A model generated the notes under the pieces. It saw only the letters and a list, made by a program, of their open reading frames with translations, was not told the origin of the DNA and did not search any database. Shown one piece after another: positions 25,575 through 34,904 of a stretch of DNA of 64,000 nucleotides. The DNA is from NVTR01 sp965237505. GTDB taxonomy: Bacteria; Pseudomonadota; Alphaproteobacteria; Rhodobacterales; Rhodobacteraceae. Both the position numbers and the translations under genes were made by a program. The DNA is taken from assembly GCA_965237505.1 (NCBI GenBank), contig CBDEFR010000009.1, positions 1,426,001-1,490,000 of the forward strand, given 5' to 3'. How positions within the stretch are numbered: the first letter of the stretch is position 1; each line of letters begins with the position of its first letter.

Positions 25575-26102
25575 GTAAGCGTCCGGCCTGGCCGCTCTGC
25601 CGCGCATAGAGAGAGTGCGATAGTGTCCGCTAATGATAGTGGACACTACGGGTTTTTAGATGGCGCGTCGTACAAAGCGGCTTTGGACAGACGACGAGAA
25701 GCGGTTGATCTGTTTTCAGACGACGGCATCGGACATATCGGTTGCCCAGGTGGCGCGTCGATATGCGATGAATGCGACCCTGATTTTCAAATGGCTGCGT
25801 GATCCACGGTTTGCGCCGGAGCCGGAGGTGGCAACGGAAGGGATGGACGCACCCTGTTTCCTGCCAGTCGAGATTGTCGGCCAAGCCCATGACGAAGGCG
25901 CACCTCTGGCGGGTGATGCAGATTCAATCTCTGGCATGATCGAGATTGACATTGCGGGCGGGCACCGGCTCCGGGTCAACGGTGCCTACGATCCCGAGGC
26001 GCTCGCCTTTTGATCCGTGGTCTGTCGGCGTGATCCCGGTGCCTGTGAACACAAAGATATGGCTGGCCTCAGGGGTCACAGACATGCGGAGGGGGTTTGC
26101 GA
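25575..26102 (+). mobile_element. IS66-family element, second type, 5' fragment
   Basis: Begins with the tip GTAAGCGTCCGGCCTG at 25575, inside the IS1595 fragment, and ends at 26102 where the IS21 left end starts within tnpB. It carries tnpA and the first 24 codons of tnpB (MIPVPVNTKIWLASGVTDMR, GTG start at 26030). Confidence 0.82.
25660..26013 (+). CDS. IS66 accessory protein TnpA (second type)
   Basis: 117 residues with the HTH ISVAQVARRYAMNATLIFKWL and a C-terminal GGHRLRVNGAYDPEALAF. Relatives end in LIRGLSA; that sequence follows in another frame, so one base is probably missing at the very end and only the last few residues are changed. Confidence 0.82.
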   Translation: MARRTKRLWTDDEKRLICFQTTASDISVAQVARRYAMNATLIFKWLRDPRFAPEPEVATEGMDAPCFLPVEIVGQAHDEGAPLAGDADSISGMIEIDIAGGHRLRVNGAYDPEALAF

Positions 26103-26234
26103 TGTCAATCGGCATTGAATGTTGACTCCCTATCGGCGCCCAAAAATGACCCCCCTTTTGTGCTGAGCTGGCCCGCCGCTGCGTAGTCTCCATATAACGC
26201 AGCGGCGGCGGGCCAGCGTGGTTTCGGTTAAGGA

Positions 26235-26963
26235 TCAGGCTCGGTTTTTGAAACGCCAGCTTTCGTTTCCAGTTTCGACGATGTCACAGTGATGCGTGAG
26301 GCGGTCGAGCAGTGCGGTGGTCATTTTCGCATCACCGAAGACGCTCGGCCATTCGCCAAAGGCGAGGTTGGTTGTGACGATGATTGAGGTGCGCTCATAG
26401 AGTTTGCTGATCAGATGGAACAGAAGCTGTCCACCGGTCTGGGCGAAGGGCAGATAGCCCAACTCGTCCAGGATCAGGAAGTCGAGGCGAGAGATCAGAT
26501 CTGCCGTTCGTCCCTGCCGTTCTGCACGGGCTTCGGTATCCAGTTTGTTCACCAGATCGACGCCATTGAAGAACCGCCCGCGACGGCCGTTTCAGATGCA
26601 GGCGCGGGCAATACTGACGGCGAGGTGGGTTTTGCCGGTTCCGGTTCCGCCGATCAGCACCAGGTTGCGCTGGTGATCCAGGAAGTCTCCCGCAGCCAGA
26701 TCACGGATCAGAGTCTCGTTGATCTCGGTCGCCTCGAAGTCGAACTCTTCCAGTTCCTTGGCCAGCGGCAGTTTGGCAATTGTCATCTGACATTTGATGG
26801 AGCGCGCCTGCTTCTCGCTGATCTCGGCATTCAGAAGGTCGCCAATGATCTGTTGCGGCTCGTGCCGGCGCTTGACTGCGGTGGTAATAATCTCATCGTA
26901 GGAGGCCTTCATTCCGTAGAGCTTCAGCTTTCCCATCGCGTCGAGCAGGTCTGAGCGTTCCAT
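26235..26963 (-). pseudogene. istB: IS21 IstB, nonsense mutation
   Basis: Same gene as 242-970, but the arginine codon CGA after RACI is TGA here (about 26594-26596). The product stops just after Walker A (GGTGTGKTH) and before Walker B. Downstream the frame is intact and nearly identical to copy 1, so the lesion is recent. Confidence 0.92.
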
Positions 26964-27177
26964 CTGTTTTTCTCCTCAAGCTGTCATATCGGTCGCAATC
27001 GGCGGCAGGCTCGCAGTTCAGCCGCAGCGCATCCGGAGTTGTGATTGTTAGAGGTGGCGGCGGTTCCCGGTGCCGAGCCAGAATGTTCAGGACAACTCCT
27101 GCGGAATGAACATTGTGCGACAGTGCCTCAGAACAGGCGGCTTCGACGGCCTCCAGACCATCGGTCAGGATGGCACC
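26893..27177 (-). pseudogene. istA: IS21 IstA, C-terminal fragment
   Basis: The same C-terminal segment as at 900-1184 (LEAVEAACSEALSHNVHSAGVV and onward), cut by IS5 at exactly the same base. Sharing the identical IS5 junction means that copies 1 and 2 descend from one IS21-IS5 composite. Confidence 0.85.
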
Positions 27178-27180
27178 TAA

Positions 27181-28112
27181 GTGTCTGATTCAAAACTCTA
27201 CGGATGATTACAATGCCTTGCAATTTTACGCGTGAGGGTTCTGATATGTGCAACGAGTATCCATGCCTGTGAACTTGCGATGGATTTTTCCCAATCTTTG
27301 GCCAATCGCCGGCAGCGGTTGAGCCATGCGAAGGTGCGCTCGACGACCCATCTTCTGGGAATGACTTCGAAGCCTTCCGCAGTGTCGAAGCGCTTGACGA
27401 TCTGGATTGTCCAGTCACCGATGCCTTCAAGAGCGTCGCGCAGCTTTGGTCCGGCATACCCGCCATCCGCAAAGATATGGCGCAAGTTTGGATGGGAATA
27501 CCGGATGGATTTCAACACTGCCGGTGCGCCATCACGGTCTTGAATACCGGCGCTATGCACGACCAACCCAACCATAAACCCGAGCGTGTCGGTGACAATG
27601 TGGCGCTTGCGGCCCTTGGTTTTCTTGCCCGCGTCATAGCCCGAAATGCCACCGCTTTCCGTTGTTTTTATGGTCTGGCTATCAATGACACCAGCGGTGG
27701 GGCCGGGCTTCTTGCCATGAAACTCGCGCGCCGTCGCCACCAGAAAATGGCTGATCACTTCAAAGATGCCATCGTTGCGCCAGCCATAGAAATAGTAGCG
27801 CACGGTGGACACTGGCGGGAAATCATTGGGCAGCATACGCCACGCACACCCGGCGCTGGCGATGTACAAAATGGCATCCAGAACATCGCGCATCGCCGTG
27901 CTGCGCGGACGACCAGTTGTTTTAGGCGGCGGCAGGAATGGCGCGATCAAACCCCATTCCTGATCAGTTAAATCGCTTGCATAGCGTCTCGAATGCCGTT
28001 CATATCGGGCGCGAGTGGTTTCCGTCCAGGCCATTGTGATCTCCCTCGAATCTTATCAATCCGATTGAATCACAACTCGCTGAAATCACTCAATTAGTTT
28101 TGGGTCAGACAC
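27181..28112 (-). mobile_element. IS5-family element, copy 3 (932 bp)
   Basis: Left flank TAA within istA as in copy 1. The right flank is TTA followed by sarcosine oxidase coding DNA (after removal of the IS1380). The mismatched flanks show a recombination between two IS5 copies, one in IS21 and one in soxB. Confidence 0.92.
27198..28034 (-). CDS. IS5-family transposase (copy 3)
   Basis: 278 residues, differing from copy 1 by about two residues (SRRYAS for SGRYAS, APAVLK for APEVLK). The catalytic residues are unchanged and the frame is intact. Confidence 0.95.
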   Translation of the reverse strand: MAWTETTRARYERHSRRYASDLTDQEWGLIAPFLPPPKTTGRPRSTAMRDVLDAILYIASAGCAWRMLPNDFPPVSTVRYYFYGWRNDGIFEVISHFLVATAREFHGKKPGPTAGVIDSQTIKTTESGGISGYDAGKKTKGRKRHIVTDTLGFMVGLVVHSAGIQDRDGAPAVLKSIRYSHPNLRHIFADGGYAGPKLRDALEGIGDWTIQIVKRFDTAEGFEVIPRRWVVERTFAWLNRCRRLAKDWEKSIASSQAWILVAHIRTLTRKIARHCNHP

Positions 28113-28117
28113 TTAAA

Positions 28118-29783
28118 CCCGCATTCCCCAAGTAGCTGACGGATTTGTTTTCATTCAAGCCCGTATTTGTGTTATATTACAGCAGGTTAATGTGGCGGAA
28201 GGTTGTAGATCATGGATCACCCAGAGGGTGCGGGCAAATCAGGTGGTGTCAGACTGGGTTTTGACCGTCGGGTACGGCTTGAGTTCCACGGTTCCAAGAT
28301 CAGTTCTGACGGCGGGTTGCTGCTGTATCGGGAATTGGATGAAGTGCTCAGCCTGCACGATATGGCTGGCGGTCTTCTCAAGGACGTGCGCAAGGGCCGC
28401 AATTGCGTTCACACCCTTGTCGGGCTTTTGCGTCAGTCTGTCTTTGGTCGCCTTGCTGGCTACGAGGACGTCAATGACGCGGAGCGTTTAGCGCTCGATC
28501 CGGTGATGCGCCAGATTGTGGGCGGACGGGCTGTTGATGAACAGGCAGCATCCGCGAGCCAGATGGGGCGGTTTGAGACTGAGGTTCTGGCAGTGAATGA
28601 TAATCGCGCGGCACTTTCTGATCTGTCGGGACAGTGGATTGACGCGGTGCATGACCGCAAAGGGCTGAAGTACATCACACTGGACATGGACAGTTCTGTC
28701 AGCCCGACCCACGGGGCACAGGAAGGAACCGCATGGAACGGGCACTTCGGCTGCATGTGTTATCATCCGCTCTTCATCTTCAACCAGTTTGGTCATCTGG
28801 AGCGCAGCGTCCTGCGCCATGGCAACGTCCATAGTGCCGATGGATGGAAAGCGCTTCTGGCTCCCGTCATCGCCCGCTATGCAAAGCGAGACCTGATGCG
28901 GTTCTTTAGGGCGGATGCCGCCTTTGCCATCCCGGAGCTGTACAAAGACCTTGAAGCGGCGGAATATTATTATGCTGTCCGCCTGAAGAAGAACGCTGTG
29001 TTGGAAAGTCGCATCGCGCATCGTCTCACCCGCCCAGTGGGGCGACCGTCAAAGACCAAGGTCAAACGCTTCTATGAAGAGTTCGAGTATCAGGCCCAAA
29101 GCTGGGATAAGCCGCGCCGGGTGGTCGCCAAAATCGAGTGGCATCCGGACGAGTTGTTTCCCCGTTTGGGTTTCATCGTGACCAACCTGCCGATGGAGCC
29201 AGAGGAGGTTGTCCGCTTCTACAACCAGCGGGGCACGGCAGAGCAACACATCAAGGAGGGCAAGCAGGCCATCACCTGGACGCGACTGTCCTGCAAACGC
29301 TTTGCCAACAACGAGGTGCGGCTTCAGCTTCACGCACTGGCCTATAACCTTGGCATCTTCTTGCAGGGCGTAGAACTGCCCGAGGAGGTGGCCGACTGGT
29401 CACTCACCAGTTTGCAGACCCGGCTTATCAAAACCGGCGCAAGAGTTGTTCGACACGCCCGTGCCATCACCTTCCAACTGGCTGAGGTTGCTATCAGTGG
29501 CTCCCTTTTCCAGGGCATCCTCAAAGCCATTCAGCGCCTACGCGCACCTCCATGTCCCGCATGAGCGCCATCGCCGCAATACCTCAACAAAAGCGGCAAA
29601 GTAGATGTGTCCAGAAATCGACGATACGGCGCGACAGGGGCAAAAAACAGGTACAGAGGCCCAGAACACAGACCAAAACATCAAAGTCACGCTCGACTGA
29701 CCAAGGCAACCAGCGACAACCTTGCGAAAACAGCCAAACGCGGCTAAATTACCTCAAAGCCCAAGCTACTTGGGGAATATCAG
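28118..29783 (+). mobile_element. IS1380-family element (1,666 bp)
   Basis: Ends CCCGCATTCCCCAAGTAGC and, reverse-complemented, CTGATATTCCCCAAGTAGC, flanked by TTAAA on both sides (28113-28117 and 29784-29788). A 4- to 5-bp duplication fits the family. It landed at the junction between IS5 copy 3 and soxB, after that junction formed. Confidence 0.88.
28212..29564 (+). CDS. IS1380-family transposase
   Basis: 450 residues, full length. DDE residues are in ITLDMDSSVSPTHGAQEG, FRADAAFAIPELY and YNQRGTAEQHIKEGKQA, the last being the IS1380 signature. The frame is intact. The 3' non-coding part of the element (29565-29783) holds no further gene. Confidence 0.95.
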   Translation: MDHPEGAGKSGGVRLGFDRRVRLEFHGSKISSDGGLLLYRELDEVLSLHDMAGGLLKDVRKGRNCVHTLVGLLRQSVFGRLAGYEDVNDAERLALDPVMRQIVGGRAVDEQAASASQMGRFETEVLAVNDNRAALSDLSGQWIDAVHDRKGLKYITLDMDSSVSPTHGAQEGTAWNGHFGCMCYHPLFIFNQFGHLERSVLRHGNVHSADGWKALLAPVIARYAKRDLMRFFRADAAFAIPELYKDLEAAEYYYAVRLKKNAVLESRIAHRLTRPVGRPSKTKVKRFYEEFEYQAQSWDKPRRVVAKIEWHPDELFPRLGFIVTNLPMEPEEVVRFYNQRGTAEQHIKEGKQAITWTRLSCKRFANNEVRLQLHALAYNLGIFLQGVELPEEVADWSLTSLQTRLIKTGARVVRHARAITFQLAEVAISGSLFQGILKAIQRLRAPPCPA

Positions 29784-31022
29784 TTAAAGATACTCACCCA
29801 GGGCCTGACCGGCAACGAAGGCTGGGCCCCGATCTGGCGCGATCCCGAGCCCAAGGCCGAATACGACATCATTATCATCGGCGGTGGCGGGCATGGCTTG
29901 GCGACGGCCTATTACCTGGCGCGCAAGCACGGACTGACCAATGTCGCGGTGCTGGAAAAGGGCTATATCGGCGGCGGCAACGTCGGGCGCAACACCACGA
30001 TCGTGCGGGCCAATTACTTTCTGCCCGGCAATTCGGAATTCTACAGCCACTCGCTGCGGCTGTGGGAGGGGCTGGAGGCCGAGCTGAACTACAACGTCAT
30101 GCACAGCCAGCGCGGCGTGATCAGCCTGTTTCATTCCGACGCCCAGCGCAATGATTTCGCGCGCCGCGGCAATGCGATGATCAATCAGGGCGATGACGCA
30201 GTGCTGCTGGACCGCGACCGTGTGCGCAATATTCTGCCCTATCTGGATTTCGACACGGCCCGGTTCCCGATCTACGGCGGACTGTACCACGCGCGCGGCT
30301 GCACCGCGCGCCATGACGCGGTGGCCTGGGGCTATGCACGCGGGGCCGATGCGCGCGGCGTCGACTTGCTGCAGAACTGTGAAGTCACCGGCATCGACAT
30401 CAAAGGCGGCCAAGTCGTCGGTGTGCAGACCAGCCGCGGTGCGATCCGGGCGGGCAAAGTGGGCATTGTGGTGGCCGACCGGTCCGGCCAGGTGGCGGCG
30501 ATGGCGGGCATGCGGCTGCCGGTGGAAAGCCATATTCTGCAGGCCTTTGTCACCGAAGGGCTGAAACCCTGCATCGACCATGTGGTCAGTTTCGGGATGG
30601 GGCATTTCTATATCAGCCAGTCCGACAAGGGCGGTCTGGTGTTTGGCGGCGATCTGGATGGTTACGCGAGCTACGCGCAGCGCGGCAACCTGCCGAGGGC
30701 CGAGCACATAATGGAGGCCGCGATGACCCTAATGCCGATGATCGGCAAGGCCCGCGTGGTGCGCAGCTGGGGCGGGATCATGGACATGACGCCCGACGGC
30801 TCGCCGATCATCGACAAGACCGCGACCGGCGGCTTGTTCATCAATTGCGGCTGGTGTTACGGCGGATTCAAGGCAACTCCCGCCTCCGGCGACGCATTCG
30901 CGCATCTGATCGCAACCGGCGAACCGCATGAGATTGCGCAGAATTTCCGCTTGGACCGGTTTCGCACCGGACAGAACATCATCGACGAAGAAGGTACCGG
31001 CAGCCAGTACAATCTGCATTAG
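29784..31022 (+). pseudogene. soxB: sarcosine oxidase beta subunit, 5' end missing
   Basis: SoxB carries the FAD site that oxidatively demethylates sarcosine to glycine in the heterotetrameric enzyme. The frame is open from the IS boundary: KILTQGLTGNEGWAPIWRDPEP, then the Rossmann motif IIIIGGGGHGLATAYYLA and the flavin-linked region RNTTIVRANYF. The first ~10-15 codons and the promoter are gone, replaced by IS5/IS1380. The first ATG inside (29898) would lose the FAD-binding GxGxxG, so a normal product is unlikely unless translation starts in the IS. Confidence 0.87.
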
Positions 31023-31033
31023 GGGGACTGATC

Positions 31034-31306
31034 ATGCGTATTAATTGCCCTTGGTGTGGGGAACGGGATATTCGGGAATTCAGCTGTCGCGGCGACGCGG
31101 TGGCGCTGAAACGACCGGGACCGGATGCGGGCGAGGCGGCCTGCGACGACTACTTGCATCTGCGTGACAACCCGGCCGGCGTGACCCGTGATCTTTGGTA
31201 TCACGACGGCGGTTGCGGCGCGTGGATCGTGGTTGAGCGCAATACTGTGAACCACGAAGTGCTTAGCACGCAACTGACCGCCGACGTGCAACAGGCGCGC
31301 CCGTGA
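31034..31306 (+). CDS. soxD: sarcosine oxidase delta subunit
   Basis: 90 residues, complete. The zinc-binding pattern INCPWCGERD...EFSCRGDA and the end GGCGAWIVVERNTVNHEV are typical of SoxD, the small structural subunit of heterotetrameric sarcosine oxidase. It starts 12 bases after soxB and overlaps the soxA start by 4 bases (GTGA). It is the only whole gene of the operon. Confidence 0.93.
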   Translation: MRINCPWCGERDIREFSCRGDAVALKRPGPDAGEAACDDYLHLRDNPAGVTRDLWYHDGGCGAWIVVERNTVNHEVLSTQLTADVQQARP

Positions 31307-34223
31307 GGATCGACGGATATGGCCGGATCGACCGCTACAGCCCGGTCAGGTTCAGCTTTGACGGCAAGAACTACACCGGATTTCAAGGTGACACGCTTGC
31401 CTCGGCCTTGCTGGCGCATGATGTGCGGTTAATCGGCCGCTCGTTCAAATACCACCGCCCGCGCGGGGTCTTGTGCGCCGGATCCGAAGAGCCGAACGCG
31501 CTGGTGACCGTGGGCCGGGGTGCCGCGCAAACGCCGAATACCCGTGCCACCACGCAAGAGATATATGACGGGCTGAGCGCAGTCAGCCAGAACCGCTGGC
31601 CGTCGCTTAGCAGCGATATTATGGCGGTCAATGACCTGTTGTCGCCGTTTCTGTCCGCGGGGTTTTATTACAAAACCTTCATGTGGCCGCGCTCATTCTG
31701 GGAAAAGCTCTACGAGCCGTTGATCCGGCGCGCCGCCGGTCTGGGGGCGTTGTCGGGAAAGCCTGACACTGCGCGTTATGACAAGGCCTATGCGTATTGC
31801 GATCTGCTGATTATCGGAGCTGGTCCGGCCGGGCTGATGGCAGCACTGACGGCGGGCCGCGCCGGGGCGGATGTACTGCTGGTCGATGAAAACCCCAGTG
31901 CGGGCGGGCGGTTGCTGGGCGAGGATGAACTGGTCGCAGGCCAGCCGGGCCATGCCTGGGCCGCCGGTGTTGTTGCAGAGCTTGACGAAATGACCAACGT
32001 GCGCCGCATGTGCCGCACCACCGTGACCGGCGCCTATGATGGTGGCACCTACGGCGCGCTGGAACGCGTCGGGCTGCATCGCGCCGCCGGCGCTGACGCG
32101 CCGCTGGAAACCTTCTGGCGCATCGTTGCCAAGCGCGCGTTGCTGTGTTCAGGCGCGCTGGAGCGCCCGATCGCGTTTGCCAACAACGACCGGCCCGGGA
32201 TCATGCTGGCCAGCGCGGCGCGCAACTATCTGAACCAATGGGGGGTTGTGGCAGGCCATCGCGTCGCGGTGTTCTGCAACAACGACGATGCGCATCGCAC
32301 GGCCCGCGATCTGGTGGTGGCCGGGGTGAATGTGGTGGCGCTGATTGACACTCGGCCAGAGGCTAAGGTTCAGGCTGGTGTTCCTGGCTTTGCCGGGGCG
32401 CAGGTGATCAACACCAGGGGCCGTCTTGGCCTGCAGGCCATCCGGGTTCGCCACCAGGGACAAGAGCACACGCTGAACGTCGATTGCCTTGCCGTGTCCG
32501 GCGGCTGGAACCCGTCGTTGCATCTGAGCTGCCATATGGGGCACAGCCGATCTGGAACGAGCAAATCGCGGCATTTGTGCCAACACCGGACGCGGTTCCG
32601 GGCCTGGATGTGGCTGGCGCCGCGGCGGGTGTATTTGCCACGAAAGGTGCCTTGAAATCAGGCATTTACCGCGCCAAGCTCGCGTTAAAGGATTTGCTGA
32701 TAAAGCCACCGTCAGTGCCGACGCCGAAGGCGGACATTGCGCCCTTTTCGCTCAGCCCCTATTGGGCGGTGCCGGGCAAGGGCCGCGCCTGGCTGGATTT
32801 TCAGAACGATGTGACCGTGAAAGATATTGCCCAGTCGGCGCTTGAAAACTTTCAATCCGTCGAGCACTTGAAACGATACACCACCCAGGGCATGGCCGCC
32901 GATCAGGGCAAAAGCTCAAACGTAACCGCGCTGGCGGTGCTCGCTGATGTGACCGGGTGCACAATCGCTGAGACCGGCACCACCACGTTCAGGCCGCCGT
33001 ATGCGCCGGTGTCGATCGCCGCGATGGGCGCGGGCGGTCGCGGCAAGGGCTTTGCGCCAGAACGATTCACCGCTTCGCACGCGGCCAGCGTTCAGCGCGG
33101 CGCACCGATGATCGAAGCCGGGCTGTGGTATCGCCCTTCGTATTTTCCGCGCCTGGGCGAGGTGAGTTGGCGGCAGTCCTGCGATAGCGAAGTGAACATG
33201 GTGCGCACCAGCGCCGGTGTCTGCGATGTCTCGACCCTTGGCAAGATCGATATTCAAGGAAAGGACGCCGTAAAACTGCTTGATTTTGCTTATACAAACA
33301 CGTTTTCGACGCTGAAAATCGGGCGGGTCCGCTATGGCCTGATGCTGCGCGACGACGGATTTGTCATGGATGACGGAACCACCGCACGCTTGGGGCGCAA
33401 CCACTATGTCATGACCACCACCACTGCCGCTGCCGGGCCGGTGCTGAAACATCTGGAGTTTTTGCACCAGTGCCTGCAGCCGGACTGGGATGTGCAAATG
33501 ATCTCGGTCACCGAACAATGGGCGCAATTCGCGGTGGCCGGACCAAAGGCGCGCGCGCTGATGAACGCGGTGTTGGACCGTCCGATTGACAATGAGTCAT
33601 TTCCGTTCATGGCCTGTGCAGTGGTGGATGTGTGCGGCGTCACCGGGCGGCTATTCCGCATCTCATTTTCCGGCGAGCACGATTACGAAATCGCGGTTCC
33701 GGCACGCTTCGGCGACAGCCTTTTCCGCCAACTGGCAATGCAGGCCGAAATCCTGGGCGGCGGGCTGTACGGCATCGAAGCGCTGAATGTATTGCGCATT
33801 GAAAAGGGCTTTATCACGCATGCCGAAATTCCCGGCCGGGTGACAGCGCTTGACATCGGCATGGCGTGGATGATCGCGCCCGGAAAGGACAGTATCGGCA
33901 AGGTCATGGCGGCGCGCCCTGGGCTGAACGGATCTGAGCGTGAGCAGCTTGTGGGACTGTTCGCCGTCGGTGCGGTCAGGCAATTGTCAGCCGGGGCCTA
34001 TCTGTTTGCAGCCGGCGCTGCAGCATCGCGCGAAAATACCCAAGGTTACGTCACCTCGGTCGGATTTTCACCAACTTTCGGGCGGTTTCTGGGTCTCGGG
34101 TTCCTGCAAAACGGCCGCGCCCGGCACGGCGAAAAGATACATATGGTGGATCATCTTCGCGGGCTGGATGCGACGTGTGAGGTGACCGACCCGAACGTGT
34201 TTATCCCACCGGAGGCCGGGCGC
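31303..34223 (+). pseudogene. soxA: sarcosine oxidase alpha subunit, frameshifted
   Basis: SoxA binds NAD and tetrahydrofolate and channels the formaldehyde equivalent to 5,10-methylene-THF. The N-terminal 2Fe-2S-like ubiquitin fold (FSFDGKNYTGFQGDTLASALLA) and the Rossmann motif (LLIIGAGPAGLMAALTAGRAGA) are seen before a missing base near 32537, after LHLSCHMG. The protein resumes in another frame as AQPIWNEQIAAFVPTPDAVPGL and continues through the aminomethyltransferase-like half (WYRPSYFP...GVCDVSTLGKIDIQGKDAV). No stop precedes soxG: the frame runs on through VFIPPEAGR into it. Confidence 0.9.
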
Positions 34224-34765
34224 GTGGCTAAGCTGCCGGCCAAATCGCCATGCGAGGGGCTGTTGCCGATCAAGTTCGGGACCTGCACGCTGACCGAACT
34301 GACCCCGAACGCGATCACGTCGATTGCAACGGTAAATGCAAATCGAAAGCCGTGTCAGACGCGCTCAGGAATACGCACGGGATCGGATTTCCACGCCAAA
34401 ACCGCGCCACCGGCAAGGCTGGCGCGCGCTACATCTGGTTTGGGCCCGGTCAGGCCATGCTGGTCGGCCCTGCAAGCGATGCTGTGCCGGATGCGGCGGT
34501 GACCGATCAGTCAGATGGCTGGGCGCTGATCCGGCTGCACGGTGCGGTCGCGCACTCGGTATTGGCGCGACTGGTGCCGGTAGATATGCGTGGAAGCGTT
34601 TTCAAACACGGCCACACGGCGCGCACGCTGCTTTATCATATGCCGGTCTCGATCACCCGCACCGCGGCGAACAGCTTTGATATCATGGTCTTCCGGTCGA
34701 TGTCGAAAACCGCAGTGGATGAATTCAGCCATGCGATGAAAAGCGTTGCCGCGCAAGAAAATTGA
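34224..34765 (+). pseudogene. soxG: sarcosine oxidase gamma subunit, fused and frameshifted
   Basis: The SoxG sequence starts in the soxA frame (VAKLPAKSPCEGLLPIKFGT, possible GTG start at 34224). Around 34335-34345 one base changes the frame, after which it reads SKAVSDALRNTHGIGFPRQN, WFGPGQAMLVGP, AAVTDQSDGWALIRLHG and FDIMVFRSMSKTAVDEF to the stop at 34763. Both the missing soxA stop and the internal shift are lesions. SoxG normally stabilises the complex and shields the intermediate channel. Confidence 0.87.
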
Positions 34766-34782
34766 GGCGCCGTTCGGCGCCG

Positions 34783-34850
34783 AGCTTACCACCCTTCAAT
34801 TTAGCGAATTAAGCTTACCACCCTTCAATTTAGCGAATTAAGCTTACCAT
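34783..34850. repeat. 29-bp tandem repeat at the IS4 left end
   Basis: Two identical 29-bp units (34783-34811 and 34812-34840) start AGCTTACCACCCTTCAA and end TTTAGCGAATTA; a third partial unit, AGCTTACCA, follows. The core CTTACCACCCTTCAA equals the reverse complement of the IS4 right tip, so the element has repeated copies of its own end. Confidence 0.75.
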
Positions 34851-34904
34851 CTGTCCACATGCTGTGATTCAAGGAGTCTCCTGTTATAGAATTGGAGATG
34901 TTGT

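Larger units (their letters stand above)
26103..27180 (-). mobile_element. IS21-family element, copy 2, 3' part
   Basis: Left end TGTCAATCGGCATTGA at 26103, nearly identical to copy 1. Only istB and the 3' end of istA remain, because the IS5 at 27181 is joined on its far side to sarcosine oxidase DNA instead of the rest of istA. Confidence 0.85.

Noticed and set aside
29552..30154. 200-codon ORF at the IS1380/soxB junction
   Set aside because: It reads through the non-coding IS1380 tail into a wrong frame of soxB; the soxB frame gives clear FAD-binding motifs.
34783..34850. CRISPR-like array
   Set aside because: The units are directly joined with no spacers and match the IS4 tip.
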